A stretch of 64,000 nt of DNA, from the NCBI RefSeq assembly GCF_001426225.1, contig NZ_LMRT01000001.1:96090-160089 (forward strand). The letters run 5' to 3'. A program made the position numbers and the translations under genes. Under the pieces are notes generated by a model that made no database searches, had not been told where the DNA came from, and worked only from the letters and a program-made list of their open reading frames with translations. The first letter of the stretch is position 1. Each line of letters starts with the position of its first letter. Source of the DNA: Allobosea sp. Leaf344. GTDB lineage: Bacteria; Pseudomonadota; Alphaproteobacteria; Rhizobiales; Beijerinckiaceae. Shown here piece by piece: positions 25,742-34,976 of this stretch.

Positions 25742-26716
25742 ATGAAGAGTTTCGCGAAAATCGGCCTTGTCGCCGCGGCCGCGCTGGCCCTGTCCGGCGC
25801 AGCCCAGGCCCAGGCCTATCCGGACCGGCCGATCACGATGATCGTGCCCTTCGCGGCCGGCGGCCCCACCGACATCATCGCGCGCATCGTCGGCGACCAT
25901 ATGTCGAAGACGCTGGGCAAGCAGGTGGTGATCGAGAACGTCGCCGGAGCGGGCGGCACCACCGGCATCACCCGGGCCCTGACGGCCACCCCCGATGGCT
26001 ACACCATCGCCATGGGCCATCTCGGCACCTTCTCGGCCGCACCCGCGACCTATCCCAACCTGAAATACGATCCGCTCAACGGCATGCAGCCGATCGGCCT
26101 CGCCGGCGGGACGCCGATCCTGGTCGTCGCCCGCAAGACGCTCGAGCAGGCCGATCTGAAGTCCTTCGTCGCGGCGGTGAAGGCCAACCCCGACAAGTTC
26201 AACGAGGCGCATGCCGGCCTCGGCTCGGTGTCCTGGACGACCTGCACCCTGCTCAAGGGCCAGCTCGGCGTGCCGAAGCTCAACGCCGTCGCCTATCGCG
26301 GCACCGGTCCGGCGCTGAACGATCTGGTCTCCGGCCAGGTCGACTTCATGTGCGACCAGATCGTCTCCGTCGCCGAGCAGATCAAGGCCGGCACGATCCG
26401 CGCCTATGCGATCGCCTCGGCCGAGCGCTCGCCGGCGCTGCCCGATGTCCCGACCACCAAGGAAGCCGGGCTGCCGGAATACCAGATCGAGGCCTGGAAC
26501 GGCATCGCCGCGCCGAAGGGCACGCCGAAGGAGGCGGTCGACAAGCTGGTCGACGCGCTGAACAAGGCGCTGAACGACGAGGGCACGAAAAAGCGCCTGC
26601 TCGATCTCGGCGCCGTGATCCCCACGGTCGAGGAGCGCACGCCGGCCGGTTTCGCCGCGGTGATCAAGCGCGATGCCGACAAGCTGAGCCCGATCCTCGC
26701 GGCCGCGCCGCGCTGA
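25742..26716 (+). CDS. tripartite tricarboxylate transporter substrate-binding protein (TctC/BUG)
   Basis: Periplasmic solute receptor of 324 residues with signal peptide MKSFAKIGLVAAAALALSGA. BUG-family markers: YPDRPITMIVPFAAGGPTDI near the mature N-terminus, GGTTGITRALTATPDGYTI, and the late VSGQVDFMCDQIVS and AYAIASAERSPALPDVPT. The bound ligand is unknown; BUG proteins take citrate, other carboxylates or aromatic acids. GGGAGG lies 7 bases before the ATG. The gene order LysR-B-A-C differs from the usual C-B-A. Confidence 0.94.
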   Translation: MKSFAKIGLVAAAALALSGAAQAQAYPDRPITMIVPFAAGGPTDIIARIVGDHMSKTLGKQVVIENVAGAGGTTGITRALTATPDGYTIAMGHLGTFSAAPATYPNLKYDPLNGMQPIGLAGGTPILVVARKTLEQADLKSFVAAVKANPDKFNEAHAGLGSVSWTTCTLLKGQLGVPKLNAVAYRGTGPALNDLVSGQVDFMCDQIVSVAEQIKAGTIRAYAIASAERSPALPDVPTTKEAGLPEYQIEAWNGIAAPKGTPKEAVDKLVDALNKALNDEGTKKRLLDLGAVIPTVEERTPAGFAAVIKRDADKLSPILAAAPR

Positions 26717-26741
26717 GCCGGCCCGGCAGAAACAGCTGCAG

Positions 26742-26768
26742 CGGCGGGTCCCCGGACCCGCCGTTTTT
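26742..26768 (+). terminator. intrinsic terminator of the TTT operon
   Basis: A 9-10-bp stem CGGCGGGTCC/GGACCCGCCG is followed directly by TTTTT, 25 bases past the tctC stop. Confidence 0.85.
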
Positions 26769-26952
26769 CGTTGCGGGGACATGTGGCCGGCGGACAACTC
26801 GCTCCGGCCGCTTCGCTCACCGACCAACTCCCTGAAAAGACTGGCGCTTCCGCAGACCATTGTACGTTCGAAACAGATTGTGATCAGGGCCGCGGAACAT
26901 GAATCGGTCGGCCCCGTTGTCTCCGCGACAGTTCCTCAGGAAGGAGACCACC

Positions 26953-27369
26953 ATGTTCAAGAAACTCGCTCTCGCCGCCGTCATCGCCGCCATTCCGGCC
27001 ACGGCGTTCGCTCAGAACCCGCAGGGCGCCCAGGGCGGCGCGGCCAGCGGCCTCGCCACCGGCGCCATCGGCGGCGCAGTCGTCGGCGGCCCGGTCGGTG
27101 CTGTGGTCGGCGGTGTCGGCGGAGCGGTCGTCGGCGCGATCATCGGCGACAACACCCCGCGCTTCCAGCAGTACGTCGTGCAGCAGAACGTCCCGTCCTA
27201 CACCTATGCCGAGCCGGTGGCTGTCGGCACGGTGCTGCCGTCGGATGGCGTCGTCTATCGTCAGGTTCCCGCCGAATACGGCGCGACCCAGTATCGCTAC
27301 ACCGTCGTGAACAACCGCACGGTCCTGGTCGATCCCGGCACCCGCCGCGTGGTCCAGGTCATCGAGTGA
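26953..27369 (+). CDS. DUF1236 domain protein, secreted
   Basis: A 138-residue secreted protein: signal peptide MFKKLALAAVIAAIPATAFA, a glycine-zipper-like stretch (GAIGGAVVGGPVGAVVGGVG), then a C-terminal DUF1236-type module (VGTVLPSDGVVYRQVP, YRYTVVNNRTVLVDPGTRRV). Glycine zippers insert into or associate with membranes. Function is unknown; the family is widespread in Hyphomicrobiales envelopes. AAGGAG is 6 bases upstream of the ATG. Confidence 0.85.
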   Translation: MFKKLALAAVIAAIPATAFAQNPQGAQGGAASGLATGAIGGAVVGGPVGAVVGGVGGAVVGAIIGDNTPRFQQYVVQQNVPSYTYAEPVAVGTVLPSDGVVYRQVPAEYGATQYRYTVVNNRTVLVDPGTRRVVQVIE

Positions 27370-27413
27370 TCTGAAGGCGATCCGCGCCGGCGACGTCGAC
27401 GGCCAGGATCAGA

Positions 27414-27445
27414 AGGCCCGCTCCCGAAACGGAGCGGGCCTTTTT
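27414..27445 (+). terminator. intrinsic terminator after the DUF1236 gene
   Basis: An 11-bp stem AGGCCCGCTCC/GGAGCGGGCCT has a 6-base loop and then TTTT. It lies between convergent DUF1236 and upp and may act weakly on the minus strand too. Confidence 0.88.
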
Positions 27446-27454
27446 ATTGGGCGC

Positions 27455-28096
27455 TCAGCGGGTGCCGAACATCCGGTCGCCGGCATCGCCGAGGCCCGGC
27501 ACGATATAGCCGTGGTCATTCAGGCATTCGTCGATGGCCGCGGTCCAGATCCGCACGTCGGGATGGGCGCCGCGCAGCCTCGCGATACCCTCCGGCGCCG
27601 CCAGCAGGCAGACGAAGCGCAGATCCTTGGCGCCGCGCTCCTTCAGCCGGTCCACCGCCGCGACCGCGGAATTGGCCGTCGCCAGCATCGGGTCCATCAC
27701 CACCACCATGCGCTCGGCGATGTCGGACGGTGCCTTGAAGTAGTATTCGACCGCCTGCAGCGTCTGCGGGTCGCGGTAGAGGCCGATATGGGCGACGCGG
27801 GCGGCCGGGACCAATTGCAGCATGCCGTCGAGAAATCCGACGCCGGCGCGCAGGATCGGCGCGAACACCAGTTTCTTCCCGGAGATGATCGGCTGCTGCG
27901 TCAGCATCAGCGGCGTCTCGACCTCGATCATCTCGATCGGCAGGTCGCGCGTCACCTCATAGCAGAGCAGGGTGCCGATCTCGTTGAGCAGCTCCCGGAA
28001 ACCCTTGGTGGACCGGTCCTTCTGGCGCATCAGCGTCAGCTTGTGGCGGACCAGGGGATGGTCGACGACGGTGACGCCGTCCTGCTGGGTGGTCAT
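27455..28096 (-). CDS. upp: uracil phosphoribosyltransferase
   Basis: Converts uracil and PRPP to UMP, 213 residues. Typical UPRT elements: [20 protein letters not shown] near the start, [20 protein letters not shown], the PRPP loop [20 protein letters not shown] and the C-terminal uracil site [23 protein letters not shown] 28096 has AGAGG 6 bases upstream; the adjacent ATG 28099 is too close to it. It is third in the Urc1-Urc4-Upp operon, so it likely feeds the URC uracil breakdown route (UPRT is Urc6 in yeast) as well as salvage. Confidence 0.96.
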   Translation of the reverse strand: MTTQQDGVTVVDHPLVRHKLTLMRQKDRSTKGFRELLNEIGTLLCYEVTRDLPIEMIEVETPLMLTQQPIISGKKLVFAPILRAGVGFLDGMLQLVPAARVAHIGLYRDPQTLQAVEYYFKAPSDIAERMVVVMDPMLATANSAVAAVDRLKERGAKDLRFVCLLAAPEGIARLRGAHPDVRIWTAAIDECLNDHGYIVPGLGDAGDRMFGTR

Positions 28097-28140
28097 CATG
28101 TTCCTCTCATCCCCTCGCCTTCACCGGCCGGCGTGCCGGC

Positions 28141-29358
28141 TCAGAATACCGTACCATCGCTGATGATCGTCAGCGGCGGCCCGCCGCCCGCCCGCATCTG
28201 CGCCGCGATGCGGCGGCCGGCGGCCCAGGTGCCGCCCTCCAGCACCTTGGCGAGGGGCAGCTCCTCGCGGCTGCGGCCGAGCCGCTCGCGGACGATCCGG
28301 CCGATCTCGTCGAGCAGGGCGACGGTCAGAGCGCGCCATTCGACCACGATGGTGGAGCCCGCCTCATGCGCGCGCTGGGCATCGGCCGGGTCCTTCAGAA
28401 GCAGCACGCCGCAATCCAGCAGCAGCCCGCCATTGCGATATTCCGGCAGGCCGGTGAGCTCGTCGATCTCGACCACCGAGACACCGGCCCATTGCAGCGG
28501 CTCGATCAGCGAATAGGTCAGCCATTGCGAGAGCTTGTGGAAGGGCACGAGCCCGGCGGCCGGGGTGCCGGGCGCGATCAGATGGTGGCGCCAGGTATCG
28601 CCGAGATGGACCCCGCCCGGCATCATCCGTGATGGCCAGATGCCGCCCAGCGTCGCCAGCACCTCGCCCAGAAGGTGGCTGGCGCGGATGGTGCCGGTCT
28701 CCGCCACCTGACGGAAGCGGTCGAAGAGATCGCCCGGGCGGGTCATTCCCTGCCTTTCGAGCTCCTCGCCGAGGCGGTTCAGCAGGGCGGCCCGCCCGTC
28801 CAGTGCCAAAAGCGGGTTGCCGGCATGCGCCTGGAAGCCGAGCGCCAGCGTCTGGGTGTCGAGCCGTCGCAGCGCCTTGGCGTCGACCCGGTAGGGGTCG
28901 GACGAGTCGGAGGAGAACAGCCCCGCCGCGAACATGTCGAGCGAGGCCAACGCCAGTCCCTCCGAACGGCCGATCGTGCGGCCGCTGACCTTGTCTTGAT
29001 AGCGCCATTCCGAGCCGGCGCCGGCGTCGAGCAGCACGCTGACGATCGCGAGGTCATAGGCGGCGCGGCCGCGCGCATCGGCATCGGCGAAGCCGGCCTT
29101 CGCCGCGAGCGCCTGCCAGCGATCCTGGCCATCGACGACGAAATGGCGCCAGCGGGCGTGAAAGGGAATGTCGAGATCGGGATAGTTCTGGCGGATCGTC
29201 TCCAGCACGTAATCGGCGCAAGGTTCGAGCCGGTCGAGATCGACCGTGAAATGCAGGAGCTGGCCCGCCAGGGCCAGGCGCAGCATCTCCTGGGCCCGTT
29301 CGCGCACGGCGGACGGCTTCAGCAGCGGGCGGAAATCCTCCGGATTGCGGTGAGGCAT
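28141..29358 (-). CDS. URC4/Urg3 family protein (DUF1688)
   Basis: A 405-residue protein of the DUF1688 family, known in fungi as Urc4/Urg3 and required for uracil catabolism by the URC pathway; its reaction is not established to my knowledge. Recognisable segments are FRPLLKPSAVRERAQEMLRL, FHARWRHFVVDGQDRWQAL, LLDAGAGSEWRYQDKVSGR and GVHLGDTWRHHLIAPGTPAA. It starts 10 bases after the Urc1 stop and ends 44 bases before upp. Lack of any signal peptide indicates a cytoplasmic enzyme. Confidence 0.9.
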   Translation of the reverse strand: MPHRNPEDFRPLLKPSAVRERAQEMLRLALAGQLLHFTVDLDRLEPCADYVLETIRQNYPDLDIPFHARWRHFVVDGQDRWQALAAKAGFADADARGRAAYDLAIVSVLLDAGAGSEWRYQDKVSGRTIGRSEGLALASLDMFAAGLFSSDSSDPYRVDAKALRRLDTQTLALGFQAHAGNPLLALDGRAALLNRLGEELERQGMTRPGDLFDRFRQVAETGTIRASHLLGEVLATLGGIWPSRMMPGGVHLGDTWRHHLIAPGTPAAGLVPFHKLSQWLTYSLIEPLQWAGVSVVEIDELTGLPEYRNGGLLLDCGVLLLKDPADAQRAHEAGSTIVVEWRALTVALLDEIGRIVRERLGRSREELPLAKVLEGGTWAAGRRIAAQMRAGGGPPLTIISDGTVF

Positions 29359-29368
29359 CGACCGGCCC

Positions 29369-30631
29369 TCAGAACCTGTCGAGATCGCGACCGATGGTCG
29401 CCTTCAGCGCATTGTCGCCGGGCGCCCCGTCCGGCGAGTAATAGCCGGCGGCCTTCTTCGCCTCGATCTCGACCGAGGCGTCCGGCGGGATCAGCTCCGG
29501 CGGAATCGCGACCCTTTCGCCGATCTCGATGCCGCTATCGACCATCGCATCGTATTTCATGTTCGACATCGACATCAGCCGGTCGATCCGGGTGACGCCG
29601 AGCCAATGCAGCACATCGGGCATGAGCTGCTGGAAGCGGGCATCCTGCACGCCGGCCACGCATTCCGTGCGCTCGAAATAGGTCGCCGCGGAATCGCCGC
29701 CCTCCTGGCGCTTGCGCGCGTTGTAGACGAGGAACTTCGTCACCTCGCCGAGCGCCCGCCCCTCCTTGCGATTGTAGACGATGATGCCGACGCCGCCGCT
29801 CTGCGCCTCCTTCACCGCCTCCTCGATGCCGTGCACGAGATAGGGCCGGCAGGTGCATATGTCGGAGCCGAAGACGTCCGAACCATTGCATTCGTCATGG
29901 ACGCGGCAGGCGACGCGGCGCCTGGGATCGGTGATCGCCTCGATCTCGCCGATGATGTAGCAGGTGATCGAGCCGATCGGCGGCAGGAAGACGCCGAGAT
30001 CGGGCCGCGTCACCAGCTCCGGATACATGCCACCGGTCTGCTCGAACAAGGTCCGCCGCAACTCCTGCTCGCTGGTCCCGAAACGCTCGGCGATCCCCGG
30101 CAGATGCCAGACAGGGTCGATCGCGATCTTGGTGACGCTGATATCGCCGGAGGGGTGCAGGATGCCGCCATCCGATGCCAGCCGGTGGCCGGCCATGGCG
30201 GCCAGGATCTCCGGCAGGTTCAGCCGCGCCTTGGTGATCGCGATGCTCGGGCGGATATCGATGCCCTCGCCGATCAGCCCGCCGAAATCCTGGGCGACGC
30301 GGTGGCCGAACGGGTCGAGCGAGACGATCCGGCCGGGTTGAAACCATTGCGGCTGCGGCAGGATCTCCGCCGTCGGATGAGTGTTGTGCAGGTCGGGACG
30401 CTGCGAGGGGTTCATCGCTCGGGCCGAGATCGCGAGCGCCCGATAGATCGAATAGGAGCCGCCATGCGCGCCGATGACGTTGCGATCGGCGGGGTTGGTG
30501 GTGGAGGCGATGATCGGCCCGCGCTCATGCGGTGTCGCCGCGCCCCAGCGGATCGGAAAGCGCGTGGCGGCGCTGCCCGGCTCGGGATGCGAGGTGAGGC
30601 GGATATGAGTCGTGCGGTTCGGCGCGTTCAT
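29369..30631 (-). CDS. GTP cyclohydrolase II-like protein of the Urc1/Urg1 type
   Basis: A 420-residue protein. The C-terminal half is a GTP cyclohydrolase II domain with the zinc cysteines in VHDECNGSDVFGSDICTC. It also has YNRKEGRALGEVTKFLVY in place of the RibA arginine-EGRGIGL loop. The N-terminal extension (about 1-180) is absent in RibA and typical of Urc1 proteins. Changes in the catalytic loop (GRALGE for GRGIGL) argue for a substrate other than GTP; in the URC pathway a uracil ribonucleotide is the expected one. ATG 30631 has AGGGCG upstream. First gene of the operon with urc4 and upp. Confidence 0.9.
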   Translation of the reverse strand: MNAPNRTTHIRLTSHPEPGSAATRFPIRWGAATPHERGPIIASTTNPADRNVIGAHGGSYSIYRALAISARAMNPSQRPDLHNTHPTAEILPQPQWFQPGRIVSLDPFGHRVAQDFGGLIGEGIDIRPSIAITKARLNLPEILAAMAGHRLASDGGILHPSGDISVTKIAIDPVWHLPGIAERFGTSEQELRRTLFEQTGGMYPELVTRPDLGVFLPPIGSITCYIIGEIEAITDPRRRVACRVHDECNGSDVFGSDICTCRPYLVHGIEEAVKEAQSGGVGIIVYNRKEGRALGEVTKFLVYNARKRQEGGDSAATYFERTECVAGVQDARFQQLMPDVLHWLGVTRIDRLMSMSNMKYDAMVDSGIEIGERVAIPPELIPPDASVEIEAKKAAGYYSPDGAPGDNALKATIGRDLDRF

Positions 30632-30656
30632 AGCGGTTTCGCCCTGAAAACAGGAA

Positions 30657-30687
30657 AGGGCCCCCGACGCGTTGCGTCCGGGGCCCT
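30657..30687 (-). terminator. leader hairpin before Urc1: terminator or attenuator
   Basis: A 14-bp stem with one mismatch (AGGGCCCC...GACGC arms, 3-base loop) is followed on the minus strand by TTTCCTGTTTT. It ends 25 bases before the Urc1 start. It may end the small upstream gene or attenuate the URC operon. Confidence 0.55.
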
Positions 30688-30777
30688 CTGGACCACATGA
30701 ATTGTGCATCAGCGAAGCCGCAGCGTCAATCGTGGCTCAGCGCGGCTTCAGAATGAGCGCCCGAGCGGGCGTCCTGC

Positions 30778-30939
30778 TCAGAACACGGCGAGATAGCGCA
30801 GCAGGGAAATGATGCCGATGACGATGACGATGATCTGGACGATGTTCTTGATCTGGCTGTCGAGCGGCAGCATGCGCACGAGATAGAGCACGAGGCCGAT
30901 GACCAGGACGGTGATCAGAAGCGAAATGAGAATGGACAT
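30778..30939 (-). CDS. tiny membrane protein, Thivi_2564-like
   Basis: A 53-residue protein, almost entirely two hydrophobic helices around a short polar turn. The N-terminal helix is SILISLLITVLVIGLVLYLV. The turn MLPLDSQIK follows, then a helix rich in I/V/L ending SLLRYLAVF. This matches the small membrane proteins called Thivi_2564 family. AAGG stands 7 bases before the ATG. Function is unknown. It lies upstream of the URC operon on the same strand, separated by the hairpin at 30657-30687. Confidence 0.75.
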   Translation of the reverse strand: MSILISLLITVLVIGLVLYLVRMLPLDSQIKNIVQIIVIVIGIISLLRYLAVF

Positions 30940-31132
30940 GAAATAACCTTCGATCTTCGGCCGAAAGCCGGCCCCCCGGCGCGGGAGCCGCGACGTATTC
31001 GCTGCACCTCGGCGCCGCTGACAGAACGTCGCAGCTGCGAAATAGGTTCCCTTGGGGCGGGGCGGGCGGCGCGCGCCTCCCGCCCGCCGGCGCCTGCCCT
31101 CGCGCCTGTCCGCGCCGCTCCTCGCCGAGGGT

Positions 31133-33376
31133 TCAGCCGGCGATGCGGCCGAAATCGGCGACGGCGCGGGTCGCCTCGCGCAGCTGGTTCAGCAGCTTCA
31201 GCCGGTTGACCCGCAGCGCCGGATCGGGGTCATTGACCATGACCGCCTCGAAGAAGGCGTCCACCGCCGGGCGCAGCTCGGCCAGCGCCGCCATGGCGCC
31301 TTCGAAATCCTCGCCGGCCACACAGGCCTGCGCCTTCGGCGTCGCCTGGGCCAGCGCCACCGCCAGGCCCTTTTCCTCGATCAGCCCGGCGGCGGCGATG
31401 AGCTGGAGATCGGCGGCGCCGGAAAAGGCGCCTTCGCCATCCTTCTTCTCCTCGGCCCGCAGGATGTTGGCGGCGCGCTTGTAGCCGGCGAGCAGGCTCT
31501 TGCCGTCTTCGGTCTCGAGGAAGCGGCCGAGCGCGGCGACGCGGCGCGTGATCAGCAGCAGATCGTCGGAGGCCTGCATCCCCTCGCCCAGCACCGCATC
31601 GACCAGATCATGCCGGGCGCCCTGATCGCGCAGCATCACCTTCAGCCGGTCGTGGAAGAAGGAGAGGAGGTCGCCCGTCAGCGGCGCCGCTTCCCCGGTG
31701 CCGGTCGCCACGCCATTCGCGGAGAGAGCCGCAGCGAGCGTGCCGGACAAGGCCAGCCGCACCCGGTTCTCCACCACCAGCCGGATCACGCCGAGGGCCG
31801 CCCGCCGCAGCGCATAGGGGTCCTTGCTGCCCGTCGGCTTCTCGTCGATCGCCCAGAAACCGACCAGCGTGTCGATTTTGTCGGCCAGCGCCACCGCCAC
31901 CGCGACCGGATCGCTCGGCACCCGGTCGGAGGGGCCGAGCGGCTTGTAATGCTCCTCGATCGCGGCGCAGACGCTGGGATGTTCGCCCTGCAGCTCGGCA
32001 TAGTTGCGGCCCATCAGGCCCTGGAGCTCGGGGAATTCGCCGACCATCTCGGTCGGCAGATCGGCCTTGGCGAGCTTCGCCGCGCGTTCGGCCAGCTCCG
32101 GATCGGCCCCGACGACCGGAGCGAGATCGCGCGCCAGCGCCGCGATGCGCCGCACCCGCTCGCCCTGCGTTCCCAGTTTCGCGTGGAAGACCACGCCGAG
32201 CCGGTCCAGCTTGGCCATGCGCTGGTCGAGCGGCTTCTTGAGATCGAGCCCGAGCCGGTCCGCGCTCGGCTGGAGAGTCTCCAGATCCGGCAGGCTGCCC
32301 TTGTCGGTCGCGAAGAAATAGGCCGCGTCGGAGAGGCGGGCGCGCACCACGCGCTCATTGCCGGCGATGATCGCCGCCCCGCCATCGCTCGCCATCAGGT
32401 TCGAGGTCAGCAGGAAGCGGTTGGACAGAGGGGCAGTCGGCAGCGGGGAGTCGGCAGTCGACGCCTCACCCGACTGCCGATCGCCCATGGCCGACTGCCT
32501 CAGGACGAAGCATTTCTGGTTCGCCCGGATCGTGGCGCGGATCGCCTCGCCGGGGATGGCGAGGAAACGCTCCTCGAAGGCGCCCATCAGCACCACCGGC
32601 CATTCGACCAGCCCCGCCACCTCCTCCAGCAGCGCCTCGTCCTCGACCAGTTCGAGACCCTGGGCGAAGGCGAGATTGCGTGCATCGGCCAGGATGATCT
32701 CCTTGCGGCGGTCGGCATCCAGCACCACCCTGGCCCGTTCCAGCGACGCGACATAATCGTCGAAGCGCCGCACGGTGATCGCGCCCGGCGCGTGGAAGCG
32801 ATGGCCATAGGTGACGTTGCCGGAGACGATGCCGTCGACCTCGAACGGCACCACCTCGGGCTCCTCGGTCTCGGCGCCGAAGGTGCAGAGGATCGCATGC
32901 AGCGGGCGGACCCAGCGCAGGCTGGCGCCGGCGGCCGAGGCCCTGCCCCAGCGCATCGATTTCGGCCAGGGGAAGCTGCGGATCACCGCGGGCACGATCT
33001 CGGCGATCGCCGCGACCGTCTCCTGCCCCGGCTTCTCGACGATGGCGACGTAGGTATCGCCCTTCTTGGGGTCGCTGACGATGGTCGCCTGGTCCAGCGA
33101 TGAAAGCCCGGCCGCCTTCAGGAAGCCCTGGATCGCGGCGTCGGGCGCGCCGACCCGGGGGCCCTTGCGCTCCTCGCGGATATCGCGGCCGCGCACCGGG
33201 AGCCCCGCGACATGCAGGGCGAGCCGCCGCGGCGTGGCGAAGGCCTTGGCGCCCTCATAGAGCAGGCCACGCTCGACCAGCGCGTCGGTGACGAGCTTTT
33301 TCAGATCATCGGCCGCCTTGCGCTGCATGCGGGCGGGAATCTCTTCGGAGAAGAGTTCGAGAAGCAGATCGGGCAT
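31133..33376 (-). CDS. glyS: glycine--tRNA ligase beta subunit, with palindromic insertion
   Basis: Beta subunit of the bacterial alpha2-beta2 glycyl-tRNA synthetase, 747 residues. Family marks: [20 protein letters not shown] at the start, [27 protein letters not shown], then [16 protein letters not shown]. The C-terminal helical anticodon-binding-like domain ends in [19 protein letters not shown]. Between [10 protein letters not shown] and LSNRFLL lie about 24 extra residues (about 293-316). They are encoded by a 72-bp palindromic repeat element, inserted in frame in a surface region. The start ATG shares one base with the glyQ stop (TGATG), so translation is coupled. Confidence 0.96.
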   Translation of the reverse strand: MPDLLLELFSEEIPARMQRKAADDLKKLVTDALVERGLLYEGAKAFATPRRLALHVAGLPVRGRDIREERKGPRVGAPDAAIQGFLKAAGLSSLDQATIVSDPKKGDTYVAIVEKPGQETVAAIAEIVPAVIRSFPWPKSMRWGRASAAGASLRWVRPLHAILCTFGAETEEPEVVPFEVDGIVSGNVTYGHRFHAPGAITVRRFDDYVASLERARVVLDADRRKEIILADARNLAFAQGLELVEDEALLEEVAGLVEWPVVLMGAFEERFLAIPGEAIRATIRANQKCFVLRQSAMGDRQSGEASTADSPLPTAPLSNRFLLTSNLMASDGGAAIIAGNERVVRARLSDAAYFFATDKGSLPDLETLQPSADRLGLDLKKPLDQRMAKLDRLGVVFHAKLGTQGERVRRIAALARDLAPVVGADPELAERAAKLAKADLPTEMVGEFPELQGLMGRNYAELQGEHPSVCAAIEEHYKPLGPSDRVPSDPVAVAVALADKIDTLVGFWAIDEKPTGSKDPYALRRAALGVIRLVVENRVRLALSGTLAAALSANGVATGTGEAAPLTGDLLSFFHDRLKVMLRDQGARHDLVDAVLGEGMQASDDLLLITRRVAALGRFLETEDGKSLLAGYKRAANILRAEEKKDGEGAFSGAADLQLIAAAGLIEEKGLAVALAQATPKAQACVAGEDFEGAMAALAELRPAVDAFFEAVMVNDPDPALRVNRLKLLNQLREATRAVADFGRIAG
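32430..32501. repeat. inverted array of 7-bp units inside glyS
   Basis: Four units GGCAGTC, GGCAGCG, GGGAGTC, GGCAGTC (32432-32459), a 12-base spacer, then four units GACTGCC, GATCGCC, CATGGCC, GACTGCC (32472-32499). The arms are inverted copies, matching at 24 of 31 positions when extended. Total span is 72 bp, exactly 24 codons, so glyS stays open. Confidence 0.85.
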
Positions 33377-34293
33377 CAGTTGAATCCCCCGCCCGCCGTC
33401 CTGAGCCAGGCGGCGCCGCAGGCCTTGGCGAGATCCCTGACGCGCAGGATGTAGCTCTGGCGCTCGGTGACGGAGATCACCCCGCGCGCATCGAGCAGGT
33501 TGAACATGTGGCTGGCCTTGATGCACTGGTCATAGGCGGGCAGAGCCAGCCTGTGACGCGGATCGTTCGACCCCGCTTCCGCCTCGCCCGCCGCCAGCAG
33601 CGCCTGGCATTCGCGCTCCGCATCGGTGAAATGGCGGAACAGCATCTCGGTATCGGCATGTTCGAAATTATGGCGCGAGAACTCCTGCTCGGCCTGCAGG
33701 AAGACGTCGCCATAGGAGATGCGGTCTTCGCCCTCACCCCCGTTGAAATTGAGGTCGTAGACGTTCTCGACGCCCTGGACATACATCGCCAGCCGCTCGA
33801 GCCCATAGGTCAGCTCGCCCGCGACCGGGGCGCATTCGACGCCGGCCACCTGCTGGAAATAGGTGAACTGGCTGACCTCCATGCCGTCGCACCAGCATTC
33901 CCAGCCGAGCCCCCAGGCGCCGAGCGTCGGGCTTTCCCAATCATCCTCGACGAAGCGCACGTCGTGCAGCGCCAGATCGACGCCGATCGCCTGCAGCGAA
34001 TCCAGATAGAGCTGCTGCAGATCCGGCGGGGACGGCTTCAGGATGACCTGGAACTGGTAGTAATGCTGCAGCCGGTTCGGGTTCTCGCCGTAGCGCCCGT
34101 CCTTGGGCCGGCGCGAGGGCTGGACATAGGCCGCCTTCCAGGGCCGCGGACCCAGCGCCCGCAGCGTGGTGGCGGGGTGGAAGGTGCCGGCGCCGACCTC
34201 CATGTCGTAGGGCTGCAGCACGACGCAGCCGCGCTCGGCCCAGAAGCGCTGCAAGGTGAGGAGCAGCCCCTGGAATGACCGGGTCGGATCCAT
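33376..34293 (-). CDS. glyQ: glycine--tRNA ligase alpha subunit
   Basis: Class II catalytic alpha subunit, 305 residues from [10 protein letters not shown]. Highly conserved segments are [56 protein letters not shown] and [19 protein letters not shown]. The family is about 300 residues long, which favours the start at 34293. Longer forms (GTG near 34338, ATG 34389) are possible and no candidate has a clear ribosome site. Coupled to glyS by a one-base overlap. Confidence 0.95.
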   Translation of the reverse strand: MDPTRSFQGLLLTLQRFWAERGCVVLQPYDMEVGAGTFHPATTLRALGPRPWKAAYVQPSRRPKDGRYGENPNRLQHYYQFQVILKPSPPDLQQLYLDSLQAIGVDLALHDVRFVEDDWESPTLGAWGLGWECWCDGMEVSQFTYFQQVAGVECAPVAGELTYGLERLAMYVQGVENVYDLNFNGGEGEDRISYGDVFLQAEQEFSRHNFEHADTEMLFRHFTDAERECQALLAAGEAEAGSNDPRHRLALPAYDQCIKASHMFNLLDARGVISVTERQSYILRVRDLAKACGAAWLRTAGGGFN

Positions 34294-34554
34294 CGCCGCG
34301 GTCAGGCCGGTCGCGGGATGGGGAGCAGGATTTGCCACTGGTGTCGGGCCTTTGCGCTTCGGAGATCGGGCGTGATTAGGGGGTGCCATGCGGCCCGGTC
34401 AAGCGCGACGCGCGCCCGGAGCCGCCCCGGAACCGCCGCCAGACAGGTTTCGTTCATTTGTGCAGGCGTAGTTTTCAGCCAACCGCGCGATCCGCGGCGT
34501 TCGGGGGCGAGCGCTCGACGCGGAGAGGCGGTCCGTTCATCAGGAGACCCCGAC

Positions 34555-34839
34555 ATGCCGTCATCCCGTATCGTCGCCACGCTCTTCGGCGCGTTCACGC
34601 TCGCCGGAGCCGCTCTCGGCAGCGCCCCTGCCAGCGCCGCGCCGGTCGCGCCCATGCCGCTGCAGATGGAGCAGAGCGGCGGCCTGGTCGAGCAGGTGCA
34701 ATATTACGGCCCCCGCCGCTATTACGGCCCGCGCCGCTATTATGGCCGCCCGGTCTATCGCCCGCGCTGCTATTTCGTCGATCGCCGCGTCTGGAACGGC
34801 TATCGCTGGGTGATCCGCCCGGTGCGCGTCTGCCGCTGA
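34555..34839 (+). CDS. small secreted Tyr/Arg-rich protein
   Basis: Unrecognised 94-residue secreted protein: signal peptide to about residue 30 (SAPASAAP), linker GGLVEQVQYYG, repeats RRYYGPRRYYG, then a folded-looking tail with two cysteines (PRCYFVDRRVWNGYRWVIRP). Similar small basic proteins are common in Hyphomicrobiales. AGGAG is 8 bases upstream. It is paralogous to the next gene in signal peptide and GLVEQ-QY motif. Confidence 0.75.
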   Translation: MPSSRIVATLFGAFTLAGAALGSAPASAAPVAPMPLQMEQSGGLVEQVQYYGPRRYYGPRRYYGRPVYRPRCYFVDRRVWNGYRWVIRPVRVCR

Positions 34840-34976
34840 GCGGCAGCGCGGCCGGCCAGGATGAAAGATGGCTGAACGGCGCGGACCAGCTCCGTTCAGC
34901 TTTAATCCGCCATACTCCCGTTCGAATTCTGACGCATGACCGCGACGCGGTCGACGCCACAAGGAGGACCCGGTTC

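Noticed and set aside
31052-33103. 683-codon open frame antisense to glyS
   Set aside because: Shadow of glyS with no recognisable domain.
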